Shown: piece after piece, positions 54,470-62,553 of the stretch | Layout of the letters: every line of letters starts with the position of its first letter | Position numbering within the stretch: position 1 is the stretch's first letter | NCBI RefSeq assembly: GCF_025370255.1 | Contig: NZ_JAMTCD010000020.1 | Coordinates: 1 to 64,000, forward strand | Reading direction: 5' to 3' | Origin: Shewanella holmiensis | Lineage (GTDB): Bacteria > Pseudomonadota > Gammaproteobacteria > Enterobacterales > Shewanellaceae | DNA length: 64,000 nucleotides | Made by a program: the position numbers and the translations under genes | Notes under the pieces: model-generated | Database searches by the model: none | Told to the model about the DNA's origin: nothing | What the model saw: only the letters and a program-made list of their open reading frames with translations

Positions 54470-55819
54470 ATGTCTAAGGCAATTACGATTCAAATTAACT
54501 ACGCTTTTGAGTGGCATGATGTTGCGACTATCGAGTTTGCAGAACACCTTGATTCAAGCTTTTGTCGACTGGACTATGAAACAGATCATGTATTTGCACA
54601 CTATAATGAGTTTGCAGAAACTGCAGCCAGCGTCATTTTGCCAAACGACACCATGCCCTATCGAAATAATAAAAGTTGGTTTCGTTTTTTAGATGACATT
54701 ATGCCCGCAGGCTCAAGTCGTAAATACTGGCTACGCACACTACGCTTGCTTGATAAAGATAAGCTAACCAGAAATTTTATCTTGTTATCTCAAGGTACTA
54801 TCGCACCGATAGGCAATATCAGGGTGAAAGAGTCGGTACCTGCCAATATTACTAACCCAATACCGGTAATGTTTAGTGTTGAGGATGTCTGTAGGCTTGA
54901 AGTCGACTTTATCGAGTACGCACAGGCCAATGGAGCTGCTGCTGGCGGTGCGTCTGGTGCAGGTGGTGCGGCGCCTAAATTACTTCTTCGTTGTGATCCA
55001 TACGACAGAGTTTGGATCGATACCTTTCAGGATAATCCAAGCAATCTAGACACCCGTTACTTAGTCAAATTTCCAAGAGGAAGCACAAGTATCGACCATG
55101 ATATTTTAAGGGCTGAGTTTCACTTCTATCATGAACTTAAAGCCCTTGGTTTCGATACTATACCCACTGATGAAATGCGGTTGATAGAAAGCAATCGAGG
55201 TCCATCACTTTGGTTGCCAAGATTTGATGTTGTAACAATAGACAATAAACAGCAACTGCTTGGCATGGAGTCAGTTTACTCTGTCTTAGATATAGCTCCT
55301 GCTACTATGATGGAGCATGGCGAGGTGATCCGCGCTTTGATAGACGTGTTTACTTTAAAAAGCGATAACAGTGTAACAACAACGTTTCTCGATGCAGAGG
55401 ATGGAATAGCTGCGTTTGTTATTGAGTGGGTTCGCAGGGACTTGCTTAATATTGCTTTTGGTAATTCCGATAATCACGGTCGTAATACGTCATTCATCAA
55501 GCAGGATAACCATGTATCCCTTGCGCCTATTTACGACTTCGCACCCATGAAAGCCGATCCAGAAGTGGTATCAAGAACTTTTATATGGGGAGAAGGACTT
55601 GAATTAGGTGGACAATACGACTTTGTTAAAATCGCCAATAGTCTTGCAGATTTTATTGAGCCCAAAAGGCTTTTAGATGCATTGGCTAAAACCGCAATAG
55701 AATTAGTTGAACTCAAGCAAAAGCTGGAAAAACGAGGTGTCCCCCTGTCTATTCTCACTTTCCCAAGTATGGGCTATGAACATTTAGCGAAGAAATTCAA
55801 AACCTGGAAACTACTATGA
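54470..55819 (+). CDS. HipA-family kinase toxin (second module)
   Basis: This 449-residue HipA-domain kinase is unlike the first copy in sequence. It has an alanine/glycine-rich phosphate loop GAAAGGASGAGGAAPK near residue 153, the catalytic FGNSDNHGRNTSF near residue 331, and the metal site YDFAPM near residue 353. The ATG at 54470 has AGGTG upstream; the frame extends to 54431. The toxin gene comes first and overlaps its antitoxin by four bases (ATGA), the reverse of classical hipBA order. Confidence 0.9.
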   Translation: MSKAITIQINYAFEWHDVATIEFAEHLDSSFCRLDYETDHVFAHYNEFAETAASVILPNDTMPYRNNKSWFRFLDDIMPAGSSRKYWLRTLRLLDKDKLTRNFILLSQGTIAPIGNIRVKESVPANITNPIPVMFSVEDVCRLEVDFIEYAQANGAAAGGASGAGGAAPKLLLRCDPYDRVWIDTFQDNPSNLDTRYLVKFPRGSTSIDHDILRAEFHFYHELKALGFDTIPTDEMRLIESNRGPSLWLPRFDVVTIDNKQQLLGMESVYSVLDIAPATMMEHGEVIRALIDVFTLKSDNSVTTTFLDAEDGIAAFVIEWVRRDLLNIAFGNSDNHGRNTSFIKQDNHVSLAPIYDFAPMKADPEVVSRTFIWGEGLELGGQYDFVKIANSLADFIEPKRLLDALAKTAIELVELKQKLEKRGVPLSILTFPSMGYEHLAKKFKTWKLL

Positions 55820-56232
55820 CAGACAAGGCCAAAATATTAACCCAAGATAATCGTTATGGCCGGCTACCACTTGCTGCAAAGCGTAAAAGATTGCCGAGCT
55901 CTGTCAAAGATGAACTTATGAAAAGTATTTGCATTGAGCTTATTACCAGTCAGATCACGACGGGTAAGGCTTTGCAGAGGTTGCGTACTGAAATGCTATT
56001 CGCTAATCAAGAGCAGTATGCCAAAATGGTTGGTATTACAAGGAAGGCATTATCTGAGATTGAGGGAGATAAATCGAAAGCTAGTGCTTTAGTTTTAGGC
56101 AAAGCCCTAAGAGGGGTTGGGCTGGAGTTATTAGTTTTACCTAGAGATAAGTTTTTACAGGGTCAAATCATCGCTTATGAAAGCGCAACTGGCGGTTCTG
56201 GCGCAAAAACATACCGAGATGATGATTTGTAG
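55816..56232 (+). CDS. XRE-family antitoxin of second HipA module
   Basis: This 138-residue protein has a helix-turn-helix near residues 52-95 (ALQRLRTEMLFANQEQYAKM, GITRKALSEIEGDKSKAS) preceded by a basic N-terminal extension of about 40 residues. It ends in a glycine-rich acidic tail. It is translationally coupled to the upstream HipA gene. Confidence 0.87.
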   Translation: MTDKAKILTQDNRYGRLPLAAKRKRLPSSVKDELMKSICIELITSQITTGKALQRLRTEMLFANQEQYAKMVGITRKALSEIEGDKSKASALVLGKALRGVGLELLVLPRDKFLQGQIIAYESATGGSGAKTYRDDDL

Positions 56233-56790
56233 GGTTCTAATAGCTGTGAGGATTGCGCGACTATCCTTTCAAAACATAGTTTCGAACGATAGATAAACTT
56301 CACTTCCCGATTTCGAGTAGCTATGCATAGTTAGAGAATTTTCTCCAACACTAACTACTATAGCATCGTACAATTAGTAGTCTATATAGACCATGAAAAG
56401 TCTTTTGCTGTTTTGGTGAAAATATTCAAAATCCAAATGCGGCTCAGGCTGACATGGTCATGAATGTGGGAGCAACGTTTATTTAAAAAACTAAACGAAA
56501 ATTCAGAGAAGCAATCGAGAGTTTTTGCACCGTGACTCTTCCCTGAGATTGCAGGTTCTTTGGTCTCGAATAAATGAACATTTTCAGCTGCTCAAGCCTG
56601 CATCTTCAAGTTGATTGAGTATAAACCAACGAATTAGCATTCATCTGCCGTCACCTCCTTTTGGTTAAAGAGGGCACTAAACTGAGATTAGATTCAGTTT
56701 TTTTGAGTAATTGCTTAAGCCATATAGTGAGTTCCTTCAATCAAGAGAAGATAGAACAAGCGCGGGTTGATGTTGTAATGGTGTTATGGG
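56233..56790. other. 558-base spacer between HipA module and integrase
   Basis: No supported gene. A 64-codon plus-strand frame (56661-56855) overlaps the integrase 3' end antisense and shows no recognisable features. I see no tRNA or clear attachment core here, though the integrase end makes this a place to look for one. Confidence 0.4.
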
Positions 56791-57969
56791 TCATAGAAAA
56801 CCTTCATTGCGCATTAATGTATCAAATGCATTTCCATCAGTACGTGAAGCATTAGCGACATAAGGGGCATAGACATCAAACAGTAAGCGGGTATCGCTGT
56901 GACCAAGCATTTGGGATATATACAGCGGATTCTCAAGGGCAGCGATATGAAGCACGGCTGCAGTGTGGCGTGTCTCGTAAGCGCGTCTGCGCTTAAGGCC
57001 TGCTTTAATTAACGTTGGGTACCACAGGGCTTTACTGACATAGTGGGTATCCAGTGGCGCCCCCGATTTGCCGGTAAACACAAACTCAGAATAGGGGGGA
57101 TAACCAGCCTCACTTGAATCTTTAATTCGTTTAAAAGCTTCAAAGATAGTATCGCACATCTTTAAGTCTCGGCGTGATTTAGGCGTTTTAACATCACACA
57201 CTTCACCATTTACCCAGTTCTGGCGAATACGAATTAAACGGTGTTCAAAATCAATATGCTGCCATTCAAGGCCGTGTATCTCGCAGCTGCGTATGCCAGT
57301 CCAAAATCGGATAATAAAGTAATCCTTCCATTCTTGCGGCACCTTATCTAAGAATTTACGGACTTCTTCAATCGTCATCGGGTATGACTCGGCTTTCTCT
57401 TCCTTTAAAGCCTTGTAGCGTCTTAGAGGGTATTCAAATTTACATTCTTCAGCGGCTAAACTGATGATTGAGATGACAGGCCAAAGTAAGAAATTGATGC
57501 GGCGATTCGATAATTGACGTGTATCACTGTCTTTCATTATTTCCATCAAGTCTTGTCGAAAATAATCAATTTGTGACAATGTAACTTCATTGACGAGGGT
57601 GTTACCAAATTCTGGTATAAGGTATTTATCGAGTGTGTTGCGGATGGTGCTAGCATAACTGTTTTTCCAAGCGCCATTTTTTCGCTCGAACCACTGATGG
57701 GCAAAGTCATTAAAAAATGGGTACTCGCGATCAGGATGTTTGTCGCGTTGCAGTTGCTCAAATTTAGCGACTTTTTTACTTTTTGGAAAATAGTCACGAT
57801 ATTGAAAGCTGCCCAAATCAATCTCAGCATTCATTTTTTTGAGCATGGCTTTGGCTTGGGTAATGTTTTTAGGCGTGGCCATCACTTTGGTGCCTTCACG
57901 AAAACGGCAACCATAAAGATGCATGTCGAACTGAATGCGTCCATTGGGGCGGATACGAATATGAGCCAT
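56791..57969 (-). CDS. tyrosine-type site-specific integrase
   Basis: This 392-residue phage/island-type integrase has an N-terminal Arm-type DNA-binding domain (RPNGRIQFDMHLYG), a core-binding SAM-like domain near residues 80-185, and a catalytic domain. The catalytic domain has Arg in TGIRSCEIHGLEW (about 226), Lys in KTPKSRRDLKM, H-x-x-R as YETRHTAA (about 331), His in LGHSDTRL and the nucleophile in VYAPYV (about 366). R-x-x-R variation (T-R-H at the box II) deserves note. The start at 57969 has GGAGA upstream; the frame opens four codons earlier. It probably moves or moved an accessory island. Confidence 0.92.
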   Translation of the reverse strand: MAHIRIRPNGRIQFDMHLYGCRFREGTKVMATPKNITQAKAMLKKMNAEIDLGSFQYRDYFPKSKKVAKFEQLQRDKHPDREYPFFNDFAHQWFERKNGAWKNSYASTIRNTLDKYLIPEFGNTLVNEVTLSQIDYFRQDLMEIMKDSDTRQLSNRRINFLLWPVISIISLAAEECKFEYPLRRYKALKEEKAESYPMTIEEVRKFLDKVPQEWKDYFIIRFWTGIRSCEIHGLEWQHIDFEHRLIRIRQNWVNGEVCDVKTPKSRRDLKMCDTIFEAFKRIKDSSEAGYPPYSEFVFTGKSGAPLDTHYVSKALWYPTLIKAGLKRRRAYETRHTAAVLHIAALENPLYISQMLGHSDTRLLFDVYAPYVANASRTDGNAFDTLMRNEGFL

Positions 57970-57981
57970 AGTGGTCTCCAT

Positions 57982-58395
57982 TGGTTTTAGAGTGTTAAAT
58001 AGATCTGTCCCTCACCAATGGAATTCGTTAGAATTTGGCCATCGGCTGGGTCTCGGTTAATAGCTAACGCAGCCGGTACGGGGTAGAGTGGTTGCAGCCA
58101 CTCTGCCCCAACTGCTTCATTTAAAGTTACTTTAGGTTAACAGGGCTTTTAAAACGCGCAAGTTAACCCATTACTTTCTGCTTTTTACTTCCTATTTGCT
58201 TACTTTTACTCTCATTTTGACTATTCTCCCAATAGCCATTAATTAAAGGCTATTGGTTAAATATACATCTATCACTATAACCAATACTGTTTATTTGTCC
58301 AGTACTTTATGATTTAAGCTTTCGACGTTAAAATTTTTACTAGAAATGCGAGCTCGAAGCAACGGATGCTTAACACCGACCCATAAGCCGGTAAT
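57982..58395. other. structured spacer between integrase and three-gene operon
   Basis: Three inverted repeats lie here: CGGCTG/CAGCCG (58053-58075), a 12-base stem GGGGTAGAGTGG with loop TTGCAG (58080-58109, one G-U pair) and CCAATAGCC/GGCTATTGG (58229-58256). No ORF. No T-run follows any of the stems on the minus strand. These could be recombinase binding or attachment sites, or the terminator of the operon. Confidence 0.6.
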
Positions 58396-59643
58396 TTAAA
58401 CATCATCAAACCCTAACATGTCCCCCTGTTGCTCACTGCCACCCCCATTGTTTTTAATTTTTGTTTCGAGTGTTTTTTTAGCTTCTAGCACCTCGGCCAT
58501 TTTCTCTGGTGCAAGCTCAATATCATAAACACTTTCATAAGGATGCGTTGAATCTTTATCGTTATAGAAACCCAATTTTCGTTTACCATCTTGACCAAGT
58601 AGCATTTGAACCTTGATTTTTTTGGCTGTTGTGACGTCTTTAACTTTTACCTTTGCAAGCGCACTTAAGTTAATGCGGTAAACCGAAGGCGGTGTTTCAC
58701 TGATGTGCTCCGCTGATAAAAATCGATTACCACCGGTTTCCTTAGTTAATCCGGCTAGCATCACGTTAGTATTATCGATGTATAACAGTGCTTCGTTTGC
58801 TTTTTTTACGATGGCCATATTGCGATAAATTTCAATCTCTTCTTTTAAGGTATAGGTGTTGATCACGAGCTTTTGCTCAACGGTATAAGACGTTTCCTTC
58901 TTATGAGCATAATCTCTTAAAGAAAGTAATGAGCTTGATACGACTCGATTGCCATCACTAAATATCGCCCTTTCATCATCGGTATAGATAGACAGTGTGT
59001 CAGAGTGAGTTGAATCGCATAAACGACTCAAGTTTTCGACGCTTTCTTTATTTAATAGCAAGTCGAATTCTGGGATTAACGTTTGGGGAAGCGCGTATGG
59101 AATAATTTCATTGTCACGCTCAATACGAATTTTTGATTGTGCTTTATTAATTTCGAAAGCATCAAAAGGCGTGTGTGTTTCCGCTGCTTTGATAATCGAT
59201 TTTATTGAGGAGGTCGATACTATGTGCTGTTTTGCTTGTTCAGCAAGCTGCAGAAAATCCAGGTGTTCTGATACGGCTTCTTGGGCATAAATATAAATAC
59301 GTGACTCGCCATTAACCAAGGTATCAACATATGGGAAGGTGTTTTTTGAGGCGTATTCGATAACGATTTCAACGTCATATTTGGGGTGAGTGTACTCGTG
59401 CTGATTATACCAACATTGTTTGAAACTGCTTGCTGATAGGCTCCATTCTCCCTTTTTTAATCGCCAAGATTTTTCTAAATTAAGGCTGATGATCTGAATG
59501 TCATCACCCGTTCCGTTAATTATTTTGCATGTTTCATCATTGATAATGAATGAGATCCGGGCTTCAGCATCCGACTTGATGACTTTTTCTAAAAGATGAC
59601 TCATCGAAAGTCGGTGTTCTGGCTTAAAAATTAATTTTGGCAT
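58396..59643 (-). CDS. sliding-clamp-like protein of recombinase operon
   Basis: This 415-residue protein is not a recombinase: no R-HxxR-Y set is present. Its middle part (about residues 130-245) reads like a DNA polymerase III beta-clamp domain: a helix SIKSIIKAAE, strands, then KESVENLSRLCDS...LSIYTDDERAIFSDGNRVVSSSL, comparable with the E. coli beta segment RKGVIELMRMLDG...VQIGSNNIRAHVGDFIFTSKL. Regions before and after could be the other two clamp domains. The tail ends QGDMLGFDDV, reminiscent of a clamp-binding peptide. Six bases separate it from the upstream recombinase gene, so it is the last gene of that operon. If the operon is of the gamma-mobile-trio kind, it may be the third member. 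Fold assignment is by eye. Confidence 0.55.
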   Translation of the reverse strand: MPKLIFKPEHRLSMSHLLEKVIKSDAEARISFIINDETCKIINGTGDDIQIISLNLEKSWRLKKGEWSLSASSFKQCWYNQHEYTHPKYDVEIVIEYASKNTFPYVDTLVNGESRIYIYAQEAVSEHLDFLQLAEQAKQHIVSTSSIKSIIKAAETHTPFDAFEINKAQSKIRIERDNEIIPYALPQTLIPEFDLLLNKESVENLSRLCDSTHSDTLSIYTDDERAIFSDGNRVVSSSLLSLRDYAHKKETSYTVEQKLVINTYTLKEEIEIYRNMAIVKKANEALLYIDNTNVMLAGLTKETGGNRFLSAEHISETPPSVYRINLSALAKVKVKDVTTAKKIKVQMLLGQDGKRKLGFYNDKDSTHPYESVYDIELAPEKMAEVLEAKKTLETKIKNNGGGSEQQGDMLGFDDV

Positions 59644-59649
59644 AGTAAG

Positions 59650-62553
59650 TTATCCTTTTTGTGAGGTTAAATGTGTGAAATATTGTTCTAGTATTTGCTG
59701 TAGCAGCGTCGACGGAATGAGGGTCTCTAACGTGATGATTAATTGGGTATTTCCCGTAGGGATTATGTGCCGGCTAACCTCATCACCTTTTCGCATGAAT
59801 TGCTGTTTAACCATATTCAACTTGTTGCTTTTAAGAATTTTTCGGTTTTGTTCAAGTACAAAAATGGCTTTGTAACGTTTTAATGCACCTTCGTGACACA
59901 GTGTCTTAAAAGCTTGCAATATTTTTTGATTGCATTGGCACTCAAAATGAAGATTAAGCGTTTCGGCCCTTGCGCTAGTCTTTGGTTTGTGGAGAATAAT
60001 TTTGGGAGACCCTAGTGCTTTTAGTGCGGTTAGTTCTTTATTGGTAAAGTTGAAATATTGCCCTTGTGCCATTTGCAGCCATTGATTACTGACGGTGTTG
60101 AAGTCTAAGGTTCCAGAATTCAGTGATATAAATGACTTTTCGCAAAAGTAATGAAATGAAGATGTATGTTTGTCGACAAAGTCTTTAGGCAATGAACTTA
60201 TCCAAAGAGATGTAAAATCATCATTGCCATGTGTGTGAGGCTGTTTATTGCTCGCAATACTATTTTCCCCCATCAAATGACTCAGCTTCATTTTTTTTAG
60301 AATTTGGCTTTCTGCCAATTGGGGTTGAAACTGCTTTTTATCCTTGTTGGACAGTAATGAATACTCAGAGAAAGAGAGAAGTGAGCTTAGAATTCGCGAT
60401 ATATCATTTGAACCGACGGGGATATCGACTAAATAGCGCAGTTCTGCTCTTGAGAATTGGCGATAAGTTGGTTTGAGTAATTCAATAGTCTTATCCATGC
60501 CATGTAGGTAATGGCGCCGTGTTGTTGAATAGCTTGAGTGGCCTAATTGTTTTGAAATAATGTCAAACAATAACCCTACATTAAGTTCGTGAAGTGGTCG
60601 GCCTTCTAACCAAAAATCAAATCGCGTTAAGCAACTTTCGTTACACAGCATTGCTTCTGTTGCTTCATCTTGAAGGATGCTGGATAGGTGACTACCTTGA
60701 CGCTGATACGCAAGATGCAATCCCTGTAAGTAAAGTAACTCTGCTCCGCCATGTCGTAAATGATGGAAACGTATCTGGGGGCCGAAAAGGGCTTTTAGCG
60801 CCTGAGTTGCAGGGTAAATGTAATGACTTGAACGGAAATGCATAGATTCGTGTTGAAACCCAAGAAAAGGTTTAGTTTCATCACTGCCAGCTTTGATTTT
60901 TAGTAATACTCTAATAAGCTTGGCTGCTGATTCAGGCATAAATGCACTGACGATTCTTGTCTTACCGTTTTTGGTGCGTCCCTCAGGAGTATTTGTTATC
61001 ACGATATTGAAAAGCTGTTTGTTTTGAGGGTTTACCGTTATGTGGCCAAGGAGCAGTCTTAACACTTCACCTCTTCGCATTGCCCCATAGTAACCAAGAA
61101 TCACCGCTATGCTGGCAAATAGCCGTTGCATGGCATCACCATTTTGTGACGAGAGTAATAGCTCTACAGCATTATGGACTTGAGAAACATTGAGGCAAAA
61201 TGGATCAACAAGAGAAGGGAGTTCAGGGCGCTCAAATTGACCTAAATCTAACTGGTCAGTGAGCTCTTGATGCGCTGCACTGCGAAGAAAATTATATAAA
61301 TGCCAAGGTGTGGTTTTATCATCTAAGCGCTCAAATTCAGTATGTGCCCAAAGATGCAACTTATCTGAGTCGCAGGCATCATCAAAACTCAATGGACTTA
61401 AACTTTTATAAAAGTTTGTGTAGCGGTCGATACTTTGTGGTGGCAGGATTTTCTTTTGAACCCCACCCTCATTAAATAGTTCATCAGTAAAGAGGAAGAA
61501 CAGTTTTGGGAGGACATTTTTTTGTTCCCAAGCAGGCGTAGCTGGCCTTAGATGTTTCTTGTTCGGCGATTGTTTATAAAATTTTATGAGCGCTTTATGG
61601 GGCCATTGTGCGTCTCTATTGTCGAGTTCTTTATTTTTATCAACGAAATTTGTTTGCTTCAATGGTGGTATGAATAATGACTTTTTCTTTATGGCATCAA
61701 CAAAGCGAGATTTTGTGGGTTCAAGTGTTGCAACATGACGCATAGGATCACTCAAGTCTTGCAATAATACTGGCGGCACAACATAGTGATGATGCCAAAA
61801 AGATTGAAATGTGCGCAGCCACTCTGATGATGTCATAGGTGCGAAGTAATAGGGTTTATCATCTACCCACTGATTAATCGCATCCAATAATGACTTAATG
61901 GTTAAGCCATTTTCAGCGGTTGATTTGTAAAAATCCTGCAAAACCCTTAAGGGAAAAGCTGGCAGTGGATAGCGGGTAAAGCTCATCGTTTTCTCATTAG
62001 CATATGAGGCAATAGGCTTAGAGTGGGGCACTTTGAGTGTAAATTGTCCTTCGAAAAACTCGATAGAAGTCGGCGTTGATAATATCTTTTGCCAGTATGA
62101 TAAGTGAAGCGGGGCGACTTCGAAGTTCAGAACGAGTAATGTCCAACCTAAGTTATGCCATCGCTCATTCATAAAAGATTCACGTTGCGACTTATATTTG
62201 GAAAAACACTGACCAGCCAGTTGATTTTTTTTTGAAATACCAAGTAGCCAGATCATCGACTCATCACGAAAGACTTGCTCTTTGACTTCCGGTAATCTCC
62301 AATTACATATTTCTTTTAAGTAAAACAAGACTTGATCAAGTGCTTTTAATAATGTTTTTTGTCGACCAGTAGGAATGCTTCTAATGTGTTTATTGATCCC
62401 GAAAAGCTGCTGTTGAGATAAAGCTCGTTCCTTAATATTTAATGAGTTAAGCATATCGCATACCCACTGAATATCTTTGCTTTGTTCACAAACCATGCCT
62501 TGATCTACACGGTAGTTGACAATAATCTGGGCTGTTAGTGTTCCCTTAGCCAT
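59650..62553 (-). CDS. very large tyrosine recombinase (GmtZ-like)
   Basis: This 967-residue protein has a tyrosine-recombinase catalytic domain in its middle: Arg in MRRGEVLRLLLG (about 492), Lys-bearing KNGKTRIVSAF, box II FHHLRHGGAELLYL (about 596), and LGHSSYSTTRRHY (about 669-681) with the nucleophilic tyrosine. All catalytic residues are present. About 480 residues precede and 280 follow the core, far beyond normal integrases (about 330-420). The start overlaps the upstream gene by eight bases. Size and pairing recall the gamma-mobile-trio integrase GmtZ; this name is from memory and unverified. Confidence 0.8.
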   Translation of the reverse strand: MAKGTLTAQIIVNYRVDQGMVCEQSKDIQWVCDMLNSLNIKERALSQQQLFGINKHIRSIPTGRQKTLLKALDQVLFYLKEICNWRLPEVKEQVFRDESMIWLLGISKKNQLAGQCFSKYKSQRESFMNERWHNLGWTLLVLNFEVAPLHLSYWQKILSTPTSIEFFEGQFTLKVPHSKPIASYANEKTMSFTRYPLPAFPLRVLQDFYKSTAENGLTIKSLLDAINQWVDDKPYYFAPMTSSEWLRTFQSFWHHHYVVPPVLLQDLSDPMRHVATLEPTKSRFVDAIKKKSLFIPPLKQTNFVDKNKELDNRDAQWPHKALIKFYKQSPNKKHLRPATPAWEQKNVLPKLFFLFTDELFNEGGVQKKILPPQSIDRYTNFYKSLSPLSFDDACDSDKLHLWAHTEFERLDDKTTPWHLYNFLRSAAHQELTDQLDLGQFERPELPSLVDPFCLNVSQVHNAVELLLSSQNGDAMQRLFASIAVILGYYGAMRRGEVLRLLLGHITVNPQNKQLFNIVITNTPEGRTKNGKTRIVSAFMPESAAKLIRVLLKIKAGSDETKPFLGFQHESMHFRSSHYIYPATQALKALFGPQIRFHHLRHGGAELLYLQGLHLAYQRQGSHLSSILQDEATEAMLCNESCLTRFDFWLEGRPLHELNVGLLFDIISKQLGHSSYSTTRRHYLHGMDKTIELLKPTYRQFSRAELRYLVDIPVGSNDISRILSSLLSFSEYSLLSNKDKKQFQPQLAESQILKKMKLSHLMGENSIASNKQPHTHGNDDFTSLWISSLPKDFVDKHTSSFHYFCEKSFISLNSGTLDFNTVSNQWLQMAQGQYFNFTNKELTALKALGSPKIILHKPKTSARAETLNLHFECQCNQKILQAFKTLCHEGALKRYKAIFVLEQNRKILKSNKLNMVKQQFMRKGDEVSRHIIPTGNTQLIITLETLIPSTLLQQILEQYFTHLTSQKG

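Noticed and set aside
56661..56855. 64-codon plus-strand ORF next to the integrase
   Set aside because: Antisense to the integrase 3' end for a third of its length, no start signal, no motifs.
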